This document shows, piece by piece, positions 1 to 9,660 of a stretch of DNA of 64,000 bases; the first letter of the stretch is position 1, and every line of letters begins with the position of its first letter. Below the pieces are notes generated by a model, which worked only from the letters and a program-made list of their open reading frames with translations, ran no database searches and was not told where the DNA came from. The stretch is from positions 31,760,508 to 31,824,507 of the forward strand of contig CM033718.1 in the NCBI GenBank assembly GCA_019671005.1. Direction: 5' to 3'. The DNA is from Hibiscus mutabilis. Its lineage: Eukaryota > Streptophyta > Magnoliopsida > Malvales > Malvaceae. A program made the position numbers and the translations under genes.

Positions 1-202
1 TGTTTTGTTTTATTCCATTTCCAATTAAGTCCTCAAATCCATAATGAAACTTTCAATTGAGCCTCTAAGTCTTATTTTCTTTCAATTAAATCCTTTTATA
101 AGTATTAGAAAACACCCTAAAATCATTCAGAAGTAAATTTTTATAATTATAATTAAATTCTCTCATTGTTGATATTTAACTTTATCATTTTTTTTAATTT
201 AG
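1..202 (+). other. Intron-like AT-rich sequence before kinase exon
   Basis: AT-rich sequence with no supported reading frame. It ends in a T-rich tract followed by AG at 201-202, a good plant 3' splice site directly before the in-frame kinase exon. It is read as the intron preceding that exon. The earlier exons of the gene would lie left of the window. Confidence 0.55.
106..159 (+). repeat. Direct repeat copy 1 flanking kinase exon
   Basis: This ~54-bp intronic segment begins TAGAAAACACCCTAAA and ends in TTATAATTATAATTA. A diverged copy lies at 344-397, on the other side of the exon, in the same orientation. Confidence 0.5.
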
Positions 203-274
203 GTATTGACCGATAGAACAAATATATATATTATTCTGGAGTTTGTCGGTGGAAAAGAACTCTTTGATAAAATC
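203..274 (+). CDS. Single exon of a CBL-interacting protein kinase (CIPK/SnRK3), possibly a gene relic
   Basis: The 72 bases translate without a stop into 24 residues, including VLTDRTNIYIILEF and ending ELFDKI. This is the hinge segment of the CIPK kinase domain, between the N-lobe and the catalytic loop. Family knowledge: intron-rich CIPKs (the CIPK8/CIPK24-SOS2 group and relatives) have a phase-0 exon of this size here, reading roughly VLASRTKIYIILEFITGGELFDKI. AG precedes the exon and GTAAGA follows it, so both splice sites look functional. CIPKs are Ser/Thr kinases activated by calcineurin-B-like calcium sensors in ion-transport signalling. Two normally conserved hinge positions differ: the usual T-G-G-E-L reads G-G-K-E-L. 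The next expected exon, with the HRD catalytic loop, was not found in the following 500 bases or elsewhere in the window. This may be an exon of a gene with a giant TE-filled intron, or a decayed fragment. Family assignment is firm; the gene member and functionality are unknown. Confidence 0.75.
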
Positions 275-343
275 GTAAGAAATTCTCACAATTATAATAG
301 ATATTTTTTTATCAATTTTAATTTATTTATGTTCATTTTTATT

Positions 344-397
344 TAGAAAATACTCTAAATATCATTAAAAGGACTTTTTATAATTATAATTATAATT
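344..397 (+). repeat. Direct repeat copy 2 flanking kinase exon
   Basis: It begins TAGAAAATACTCTAAA and ends in TTATAATTATAATTATAATT, matching 106-159 with scattered differences. It lies in the intron-like sequence (275-439) that follows the GTAAGA donor of the kinase exon. No coding sequence was found in that interval. Confidence 0.5.
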
Positions 398-439
398 ATT
401 ATGTTTTACAATAAGTTGTGCAAATTTTAAAAAATTTCA

Positions 440-512
440 CGACCGCGACAACCGTAATGACCGCAATAGCCTCCGTTATGTCCGCAACCGCGATAACCGC
501 GACGCGACCGTG
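440..512. repeat. GC-rich degenerate repeat of ACCGCGA/ACCGYAATGA words
   Basis: A sharp GC-rich island in AT-rich sequence is built from reiterated words such as GACCGCGACAACCG, TGACCGCAATA, CCGCAACCGCGATAACCGCG and GACGCGACCG. Such CCGCAACCGCGA-type strings occur near the ends of some plant DNA transposons, but no terminal inverted repeat or target duplication was identified, so the origin is unassigned. Confidence 0.5.
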
Positions 513-3500
513 AATGCTAATTAAATCCCCGATTCCTACTAGTTTAGGTCAGTCCAATTTACCTAATAATGGGATTAAAACATGACATTATAATACTATG
601 TTCGAATTAATCCATTTGATCGACAACTTTTCTTTAATTCACTATTTGGGCAGTACATCATCTAGTCTTAGCCAATTCAATTCCATGTAGTTATGGTTCA
701 TTTTAATCCATTAAACTAGCATGAATAATTCCTTATATTAAATCTAAACTTTTAATTCATGTTAGGTTAAGCTAGACAAGCAATTTAGGACCCTAGTCCT
801 ATTCGAACAACAACAAGGTAAACTTATCTTATATAGCATCATTCTACATTTAATTCCTTTAGATTTAGTCCAATTACTTAGACTCTTAACTTAATTCGAA
901 TTAAGTAGACTTATAGATACAATTCCATTTCCAAACAAGAATTAAATCAATCTCAAGAACCAAGTAAACCAATTCAAAGTCATTCATCTCACCAATCAAG
1001 CAAGGATTATAACTACAAGCATTAAGCAATATCTATCAAACAATCACATGTTCCCAATTCGATTAGGAGCTCTTATTTCCATGTTCTATTATTCAATTTT
1101 ACAAGTATTCTTAGGGTGACAAGCTCATCAAATCATTCATATGAATTCTTTACAATTTCCTTATCAAGAAAAAAGAGCACACATATTTCAATCAAGTGTA
1201 GCTTAGCTCATTTTAATCTTATTATCAAGTTTTGTTCATTTTAATCATGTCTAACCATGTTAAGCCTAATCAAGAAAAGACAAGTCCTAGCTAGTTCATC
1301 TAGCATCTTTCGAATGGTCAAGCTCATGAAATCAAGGATTCATTTCAAGAAATTATATTGTACAATTCAAGCAAGTAGCCATTTACAAGTATTAGGTGAT
1401 CTAGCAAGAAATGTTTTAGCAAGAATCAAACATATTAAGCAAATCAAGCATAGAGATCACCAAATCCAATTCGAATAGGATCTTTCACCTTATGATTTAT
1501 CCTTCAAGTAATGAGCAAGTCAAGATAGCATGTACATCATTTTATTCATGTAATTTAATTACATTAAAAGTTCATTTGCAAGTGTCAAGTTTGCTCATTC
1601 ATTAATCATGTTAACATGACTTATTGCAAGTTCATTAGTCTTGTTTTGCCTTGGTAGATAGTAGGACAAGGTAATCGAGTATCAAGTGGGTACACAAAGT
1701 ACCTAGCATGTTATCGTATTAAGTTGGTACGCAAGGTACCTAAACAAGAAGGTGTCTGCTACACCACGTATTAGGGTACACAAAGTACCTAAACAATAAG
1801 GTGTCTGTTACACCACGTGTTAGAGTACACAAAGTACCAAACATGTTATCGTATTAAGTCGAGCTCTAGACTCTAAGGCATGCCGTTCTACCTAAGACCA
1901 ACTAGCAACCAAGGACTTATTGAATCATTTATTATCAAGCAATCACACATCAAGTTTTTAAGCATCAAGCAATTCAAGATCAAATTCATTTTAAGCCTTT
2001 AAGCCATGTGAACCTTAGTTCATTTTATAAGTGATCAAGAATTTCAAGAATCAAGTAAGGTCACTCAAGCCTTCAAGCAATTCGAACAAGCCATTCAAGA
2101 CAAGGTAGCATATTTCATTCATTTTCATTAGGTATCAAGCAAGAATTTTTCTTAACCATTCATGTAGTATTCGAGTGGTCTTATTAAGCATTTGTTTCAT
2201 AGTCTAGCTTTAGTATCAAGTTATTTACATATCCAGCATTCAATAGTTCCAAGTGTATTTTCAATTTAAATGTCCATTAGCTATCAAGCAAGGTCATGTA
2301 GTCAATCAAATGTTTAAATCGCAATCACTTAAGTATCAAGCTTATCCAAGTTTAAGTATTTATTAGTCAAGCACATTCAAGTTCAAGCCTTATTCTTCAA
2401 GGTTATGATCGCCCTTAAGTTAATTAGAGCCTTAGCTCAAGTGATATGTATCATTATGGTATTGTCAAGTACATATATTCATGTTTTAGGTTATCAAGCA
2501 TGTTTATCCTAGACATATCAAGAAGCATTCAAATAAAGCATTCAAGAATTCATGTAAATTCAAACAATGGTCACATAGTTCATCTGCATGGCCAGAATTA
2601 CATCAAGCATATCTCATTAATCCAATTTCCATTTAAGCATTCTTCCCTTATACATTTACCGAATAGAATTTAGGTTCATTTCATGACAATTCCATATCAG
2701 CAAGGTAACAAATGTAATTGGTTAGGACCTAAGTCATAACCCTAAGTAAAGCTACACTCACCTTGTATCCCGAAGTTACGGGATAACCGAATTTTCATTC
2801 ATATCCTGATACTTATCCATCCTTTCTATCATTTTCTTAATCTAGTATTCAAATAATGTAAGCATGTATTAGAACCAAATTGAACTCAATTCACACATGC
2901 ATTCCATTTCAAGTATACATGCTATTACAAACACCAAAACTGTTTTCTGGCAGTTTGTACACCCTTCACTAAATTGTCTATATATTTTAATATACACGTC
3001 GGAATTTAAATCCGTTTATACCGTTGGAAATATAACTTAATTATCTATCCATCCATATATGGCTCATATTTTTAGCCCTTCTACATCAATACAGTTTTTT
3101 TGTTAAAGTCGGGTCAATTTACAGTTTCAAAATTGCCCAGATTACACGTAGGTCCACTTTAGTAAGCTAATTAGCCTAAGACCCTTACATGTTCAAATCA
3201 GCCCTTTTTACCTTAGTTTCCCCTGTTTTTCCATTGTTTTCACAAGTTAAGATTGGTCCTTAAATCGTCCAATTAAGTCCTCAATTTAACAGTTTTTCCA
3301 AAACAGTCAATATTTCACTAATTCTGCCAATTACACTATAAGACCATTCATTTAACTACAATTCAACCAATCCTAGTTAACCATTATTCATTTTGACCCC
3401 TCCCCTGTTTTTATCTCATTTTACAGCCTTTCATTTTATTCAATTCAATCCCGAATTCACAGGTTTATTCAAAACAGTCCCTGTTAGCCAATCAAGCAAT

Positions 3501-4235
3501 TTAGGTGACTAGTTTCATTACTAGTTCCATTTTCAGCAATTAGACACTATTTATAATTGTTCAATGATCCAATTCATTTCCTATTCATGTTTTTCCATCA
3601 AGTATTTCATTCAATTAAATCTAGGTTTCACTTTATATGCCATTCGAACCATACCCCAAATCTAAGGTTCATGTTAGCTATTGTTCTCATGCATGCTAAC
3701 ATGTTCACTTTCAATTTACCAACCTTTCAATCTTTGATCTAGACTCAATTCACAAGTATACACATTCAACAAACAATTCACAATTCAAATCAAGGTAATT
3801 AGCACTAGAATCACTTACAATGCTTTCTAGCTTTAATTTCTATGAAGGATGATACCCCCATGCAAGCTTTCAAGCTCCTTCAATGGAGTTTTCTCTCAAT
3901 TTTCTTTCTCTCCTTCTCCCTAATTCTATTCGGCTGATGAAGGGGAAAGGATGAAGATGATACATTTTAGTGGATATAGGAAATGTCAACTTTACCCCTT
4001 AATTAACCACTAATCAAAGCTTAAGCAAGGGCAATTTAAGAACTTAGGAATTTTGCATGCAATCCTCTTTTCTTCATTTAATTCAATTTGGTCACTCTTA
4101 AATTGGTCGTTCAATTCATTCAATCTTTCAATTAGGTCACTAATCATCCTAATTGATTTAGGATCAAGCTTAATTAAGCTAGCTAATTAGGTTATTTAGC
4201 TTGAATACTTCTATGGTACATTTTAGGGTATTACA
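513..4235 (-). repeat. Reverse-strand LTR remnant (Ty3/gypsy), left end unclear
   Basis: No coding sequence is supported over 3.7 kb. The right end reads ATTTTAGGGTATTACA, the reverse complement of a TGTAATACCCT LTR start. Internal words match other LTRs here in reverse orientation: the CTCTAAGGCATGCC box near 1870-1890, and a tract near 2720-2760 resembling one near 5690-5740 (GGTTAGGACCTA, ACTACACTCAC). The TG/CA left terminus was not found, so ~513 is only where LTR-like sequence replaces the GC-rich repeat. It has no attached gag or pol and is either a solo LTR or a truncated one. Confidence 0.6.
1690..1858. repeat. ~49-bp tandem array with GTACACAAAGTACC and GGTGTCTGCTACACC words
   Basis: Four units are visible, starting near 1690, 1726, 1775 and 1824. 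The two central units are ~49 bp and nearly alike: GGTACRCAARGTACCTAAAC, then AAGGTGTCTGYTACACCACG. The outer units carry ATGTTATCGTATTAAG instead. The units contain short palindromic words. The array replaces the TGTCGCC-box part of the conserved LTR module seen in other LTRs; LTR E has a weaker version near 55710-55830. Confidence 0.7.
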
Positions 4236-6599
4236 CGACCATTAACACAAGATACATACAACAAAGCATGTAACTAGTTCCCAATGAACTAGACCATTCG
4301 GCAAGCATCATACAAGTACACTGTATCACTTTCAACATGATATGTACATACACAAGTGAACACATACTATCAAAGCATTCAAATGATACTTATAACTAGA
4401 TCAAACATTAGATCATTTTATTTAAATCATCATATGTGCAACAACAACATTCCATTACAAGAACTTTAGGTTCATTACATACTTGACCATAGGTTTATAA
4501 CATAATAGGCCCATCAAGACATTATATACAAGTACCAAAATGCATGATCAACTAACTATATACATTCTAGTGCCACCATTCTAAGAGATATACAAAACAA
4601 ATATGAAACCATACTTAGGCAATGCTTGTGTGACTTGCTTCTTGCTCAAGAATTAAGGCATCAAGATCAAGCAACACTCGTATCCTTTATCCTGTAGTTG
4701 GGAAGAATGAAAATGAGAGTGATAAGTACAATAATGTACTTAGTGAGAGTGCTAAGTACAATAATGTACTTAGTGAGGTAGTAACTAGTTCTAACCATTT
4801 ATTATGTCAAGTTATGTGTCATTTAATCAAGTATAGTCCTAGCTAAGGATTTCAAGCATTAAGATAATCCTAGCTAAGGCTTTCAAGCATCAAGATCATC
4901 CTAGCTAAGGATTTCATGCGTTCGGCTAGTATAGGATACAAGAATCAAGGATTCATACTTCATGTTTTCATATCATAAATCAAGCATATCATGCTTACAA
5001 AACAAGTAACATACATTTCATGGCTTTCATGTCAAGTAGTATTTCATGGTATTCAAGACAAGTAACATATGATGTACGATTGCTATTTCATTTGTTATTA
5101 ATTAAACAACCCCTTGGTACTTAGTTTGTATAGGTAATCGAGTCTCCAACCAACTGTCGCCACAAGATGCACCGTAGTGCTGGTCAACCCTCCCACTATC
5201 GCCAAATACCACATATGTACCCTTCGTCTGTTGCCTAATAGGGGCCTTAGCCCTGGACCGTAGTCCACCCTTACACAATGAGCTCTAGACTCTAAGGCAT
5301 GGCCTTCTACCTAGTCCAACTAGCTACCATGGTTGTTCGATTTACCATTTATTCAAGTGTTTCAAGATCAAGTTCATGTCAAGCAAGTTCATTTCATATT
5401 AGGCCCTTAGGCCACTGAGCCATAGTTCACATGTCATGTAGTTCTCATGAGTTCATTTCATCAAGTGTGATAACATTACAAGCAAGTTCTTTAAACATTG
5501 ATTACATGCCACATGAAGCATACAAGCACTAATGTTACCACTCAGCATGCTTATCAATTGAATCAAACATGTATACAAGGTTAGGATCAAGTTTCATGAA
5601 TTACTTTAATCATTCTTCCCTTATTAAGTCAAGTCCATGATTAGATTCATTTAACATTTCAAGAATATAACAAGTATGCATTTGCTTAGGACCTAGTCCT
5701 AACCCTAGAGATAACTACACTCACAATACTCCAAGCTTAGCTAGTCTTGGATCCACACTCCTTTGTTCTTGGCTTTAGGATGATCAACTCTATCCTCTTC
5801 CACCAAGTTTACTCCTGGTTCTATCACATTACAATTACAAACATGTCAAAACAGGATCATATGATCATCAAATCAAGACAAGGTTACAAGCACATAACAT
5901 ACACAAATTTGGCAGCATGCTCATATACATTTTCCATTACACTTAACTACACTTAGCTATACTCTAGTTCATGTAAAACAAGGCATAATCACTGTCCTAA
6001 AACTGTTTACAAAATAGTTTACAAATTGCCACAAAACAGTGTGCAATTACCTACACTGCTGCTGCCAGGCAGCTTGCACTCTAGTCACTTAAACATGCAT
6101 AAATCCGTACATCAGAATTTCAATTGGTTTACACCGTTGGAAAGCTAACAAAATTTCTTTATAACTATATAAGGATGGCATTTTAATTATTTGCCAATTA
6201 ATAAAGTTTTTAACTTAAAGACAGGGCATTTTGCTACACTGGACAGTTTGCATTGTCCCTAGTGTTTCTTCTCTATATTACATTCTACAACCTAGAATTC
6301 AGTTCTGTTTTCTCCTAATGAATTTAGACATATTAAAGTGTTGTCCATAAAAATTCCAGCCTTAAATTCATTTTATACAATTTATAGTGATTTTTCAAAG
6401 TTACTGCCCAGAATAGAGCATTCTGGGCATATTACACTAGGTTGAGTTTCTAGCTTCTTAACTCACCTAAGCAAGGTTCTAATTCCAATAATTTGATCTT
6501 AAGGATGGCCAATGTTCATTCTCCTTTAAATTGATTACCACATATATTCAATTAGCCTATAGTTTTGATAGTGGTCTGGGCCAATTTTAGGGTGTTACA
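4236..6599 (-). repeat. Element A 3' LTR (left side incomplete)
   Basis: The right end reads TTTTAGGGTGTTACA, the complement of the canonical TGTAACACCC LTR start, and directly abuts a PPT. The conserved LTR module is at about 5130-5330 (AACTGTCGCC, GGACCGTAGTCCACC, CTCTAAGGCATGG). The body is collinear in reverse with the solo LTR at 21341-25190, including the shared CTGCCTGGCAGC-type segment (6055-6075 versus 22745-22760). No gene is seen in it. Confidence 0.75.
4715..4774. repeat. 30-bp perfect-spacing tandem duplication
   Basis: The unit GAGAGTGMTAAGTACAATAA followed by TGTACTTAGT occurs twice head to tail (4715-4744 and 4745-4774) with a single base difference. The inner GTACAATAATGTAC is an imperfect palindrome. 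It lies inside the element A LTR. Confidence 0.85.
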
Positions 6600-6620
6600 A
6601 TTATCCTCCCCTTAAAATAA
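6600..6620 (-). other. Polypurine tract of element A
   Basis: On the minus strand this reads TTTTAAGGGGAGGATAAT, purine-rich and immediately upstream of the LTR start TGTAACACCC. It is the expected primer for plus-strand DNA synthesis, and it overlaps the end of the degraded pol frame. Confidence 0.7.
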
Positions 6621-7902
6621 ATTCATCCTCGAATTTACCTGAATCGAATAGGTGAGGATATTGCTTCTTCACGTTTTATTCAGACTCCCAAGTTTCCTCT
6701 TCAACCTTGTGATTTCTCCACAAGACTTTGAAAAGAGGAACAGTTTTGTTCCTAAGCTTTCCAACTTCACGATCAATAATCTGAACTAGTTCTTCTTCGT
6801 ATGACAAGTCAGGATTCAATTCCACTTCTTCAGGCTCAAGAACATGAGATGGATCAGACCTATATCTTTTGAGCATGGAAACATGGAAGACATTGTGGAT
6901 CTTATTGAATTCACTAGGAAGTTCCAATCGATAAGCCATTGGACCAATCCTTTCAATGATTTCAAATGGTCCGATAAACTGAGGGTTGAGCTTTCCTTTT
7001 CTTCCAAATCTGAGGACTTTCTTCCAAGGAGATACTTTCAGGAAGACCTTGTCTCCAACATTGTATTGTATGTCTCTCCTTTTCAATTCAGCATAAGCTT
7101 TTTTCCTATTGAAAGCTGCCTTTAATCGATCATGAATGATCTTCACTTGTTCTTCGGTTTCTCTGAGCAATTGAGGTCCTAAAACCTTACTTTCTCCCAA
7201 TTCAGACCAGTACAAGGGAGTTCTACATTTTCTTTCCTGTAGAGCTTCGAAGGGAGCCATCTGAATAGATGTCTGGTAACTATTGTTGTAAGCAAACTCT
7301 ACTAGAGGTAGAGATTTCTCCCAACTCTTTCCGAAGTCTGTAACACAAGCACGTAGCATGTCTTCAAGTACTTGGTTGATTCTTTCAGATTGTCCATCTG
7401 ATTGAGGATGAAAGGTTGTACTAAGATGCACTTTAGCTCCTAGAACCCTCTTCAAGGAATTCTAGAATCGAGAAGCAAATCTGGGGTCACGATCAGAGAT
7501 TATAGTTGTAGGTACACCGTGTAATCGAATCACTTCACAGATGTATAGCTCGACTAAGGTTTCCAAGCTCATGTTCATTCGAATAGGGATGAAATGAGTA
7601 GACTTTGTGAATCTATCAACAATCACCCATACAACATCATTCTTTCTAGGAGTGGAAGGAAGACCAGTAACGAAATACATTGTAATCCGATCCCATTTCC
7701 ACTGAGGGAATTCGATATGTTGGAGCAATCCAGTAGGGACTTGATGCTCGACTTTAACCCTTTGACAAGTTAGACACTTCGATACAAAGTCAGTGATAGC
7801 CGATTTCATGCCCGACCACCAGTATAGTGGCTTTAGATCCTTGTACATCTTAATCGCTCCCGAGTGAATCGAGAAAGAGCTTTGGTGAGCTTCTTGTAAC
7901 AT
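6603..7902 (-). pseudogene. Element A pol: integrase and chromodomain (broken)
   Basis: Minus-strand reading from 7902 gives an integrase. The zinc-binding HHCC region is near its start (HQSSFSIHSG, then CLTCQ), the core follows, and the C-terminal GPFEII domain leads to a chromodomain (IIDREV..LRNKTVPLFKVLWRN). Integrase joins the cDNA to the chromosome; chromodomains are thought to steer integration to heterochromatin. The second catalytic Asp (SDRDPRF) and the Glu (HPQSDGQSERI) are present, but the first sits in TMYFVTG, where the family has TMDFV, so the essential Asp is now Tyr. A TAG at about 7459-7461 replaces the usual Trp of RFWKSL, and a TAA at 6673-6675 interrupts the tail, which would otherwise run in frame to the PPT. 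The copy is inactive. Confidence 0.85.
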
Positions 7903-9240
7903 TTCTTGTCTTAGTTCCTCATTGTTAGGAACACATACTCTAACCTTGAAATAGAGGAGTCTATTTGACTTGAGGGAGAAGTCAGAATTAGACTCAGAGT
8001 CTAGCTTGGATTTGATCTTCTAAAGATCTGGATCAATTTACTGGAGTTCTTTGATTCTCGAGATTAAGCTAGATTGAACTTGAAGTTCAGACAAGAATTT
8101 TCGTTCTTTGGATAAACGGAAATGAGCATTGATAGCCAAGGAAGCTACAAAGAATACATAAGATCACTAAGAGAAATTTTCGAGTTGTTACTTGTAAAAC
8201 AAGAAAGGTATTCGAATGGATTACTCGTAATCCAAGAAAGATTGAATTTAATGAATTTTTATAAGATTTAGATTTAGGGGTTTACCCGAGTATGATCTGT
8301 GACTAAGGGCATCAGCAACCACGTTTGCTTTCCCTGGATGGTAGTCGATAACAAAATCGTAGTCTTTAAGCAATTATAGCCATCTTCTTTGCCTCAGATT
8401 CAAATCTTTCTGAGTTAGCAAGTATTTGAGACTCTTGTGGTTTGTGAACAAGTTATATTTCTTCCCTTACAAGTAATGTCTCCATACTTTGAGAGCAAAC
8501 ACGATAGTTCCCAATTCTAGATCGTGTGTAGGGTAGATTGACTCGTGTGGTTTCAGTTGCCTTGAAGCGTAAGATACCACTTTTCCATCTTGCATCAGGA
8601 CACATCCTAGTCCTAAATGAGATGCATCACTATAGACAGTGAATTCCTTGCCCGATTCTAGTTGGATAAGAACTGAAGCTTGAGTAAGAGCTTGTTTAAG
8701 TTGATCGAAGCTTCGTTGTTGGTTCTCTGACCAATCAAACTGTGTATCTTTGCGAGTTAACTTAGTCAAGCTTGTGGAAATGGATGAGAATCCCTTGACA
8801 AAATGCCGATAATACTCAGCTAAACTGAGAAAGCTTCTGACCTCACCAACATTCCTCAGAGGTCTCCAATCCATGATGGATCTAATTTTGCTCGGGTCTA
8901 CTTTAATTCCTTCTGCGTGATGACATGGCTAAGGAACGAGACTTTCGATAGCCAAAATTGACACTTGGAGAACTTTGCAAACAATTGACGTTCTCGGAGA
9001 GTTTGCAATACAATTGGAAGGTGTTCAGAGTGTTCTTCCTTATTCCGAGAATACAACAAAATGTGATCGATGAAGACGACAACAAACTTGTCAAGATAGG
9101 GCTTGAATATAGGGTTCATGAGATCTATGAAAGCAGTTGGGGCATTCATTAACCCAAATGGCATTACAAGAAATTCAAAGTGGCCATATCGAGTACGAAA
9201 GGCTGTCTTGGGTACATCTTCTTCTTTTACCCTTCTCCGT
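7903..9240 (-). pseudogene. Element A pol: RNase H and 3' part of reverse transcriptase (broken)
   Basis: From 9240 leftward the minus strand encodes RT from the VKEEDVPKTAFRTRYGHFEF region through MPFGLMNAP (~9164) to the thumb (VRSFLSLAEYYRHFVKGF), then RNase H (VYSDASHLGLGCVLMQDG, THDLELGTIVFALKVWRHYL). The RT active-site box reads VVVFIDHILLYS where functional copies have FIDDILIYS, so the second catalytic Asp is His. A stop separates the finger/palm part (8898-9164) from the thumb (starting at 8874). The segment 7903-8466 is the RNase H tail and the linker to integrase; it is recognisable only in patches because of stops and shifts. RT starts abruptly at ~9240, where LTR sequence begins, so protease and gag were lost in a deletion. 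Confidence 0.85.
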
Positions 9241-9660
9241 AGTCCAGCTAGCTACCAAGGTTGTTCGATTTACCATTTATTCAAGTGTTTCAAGATCAAG
9301 TTCATGTCAAGCAAGTTCATTTCATATTAGGCCCTTAGGCCATTGAGCCATAGCTCACATGTCATGTAGCTCTCATGATTTCATTTCATCAAGTGTGATA
9401 ACATTACAAGCAAGTTCTTTAAACATTGATCACATGCCACATGAAGCATACAAGCACTAATGTTACCACTCAATATACTTATCAATCAAATCAAACATGT
9501 ATACAAGGTTGAGATCAAGTTTCATGCATTAATTTAATCATTCCTCCCTTATTAAGTCAAGTCCATGATTAGATTCATTTAACATTTCAAGAATATAACA
9601 TGTATGCATTTGGTTAGGACCTAGTCCTAACCCTAGAGATAACTACACTCACAATACTCC
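9241..9660 (-). repeat. Element A 5' LTR fragment
   Basis: Nearly the same as 5315-5735 of the left LTR (CTAGCTACCAAGGTTGTTCG, AGGCCCTTAGGCC, GGACCTAGTCCTAACCC, ACTCACAATACTCCAAGC). It is truncated on both sides: left into pol, and right into element B LTR sequence at 9660-9664. Confidence 0.75.

Larger units (their letters stand above)
4236..9660 (-). mobile_element. Element A: truncated Ty3/gypsy chromovirus
   Basis: Order on the minus strand: 5' LTR fragment (9241-9660), RT to chromodomain of pol (about 9240 to 6603), PPT (6600-6620), 3' LTR (4236-6599). Gag, protease, the RT start and the primer site are missing because pol is joined directly to LTR sequence at ~9240. The chromodomain in the last part of pol places it among chromoviruses; very long LTRs suggest the Tekay/Del lineage (inference). 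Its left LTR also looks incomplete, because sequence right of 4235 starts without TG. No target duplication can be shown. Confidence 0.75.

Noticed and set aside
337..400. TTTATTTAG at ~338-346 as acceptor for the next CIPK exon
   Set aside because: The following sequence meets a stop after three codons and does not resemble the expected catalytic-loop exon; it is a copy of intron sequence at 106-159.
505..4240. CGACC at 505-509 and 4236-4240 as a target duplication of the left LTR remnant
   Set aside because: The base after the left CGACC does not begin a TG terminus, and the word recurs in the GC-rich repeat, so the match is probably chance.
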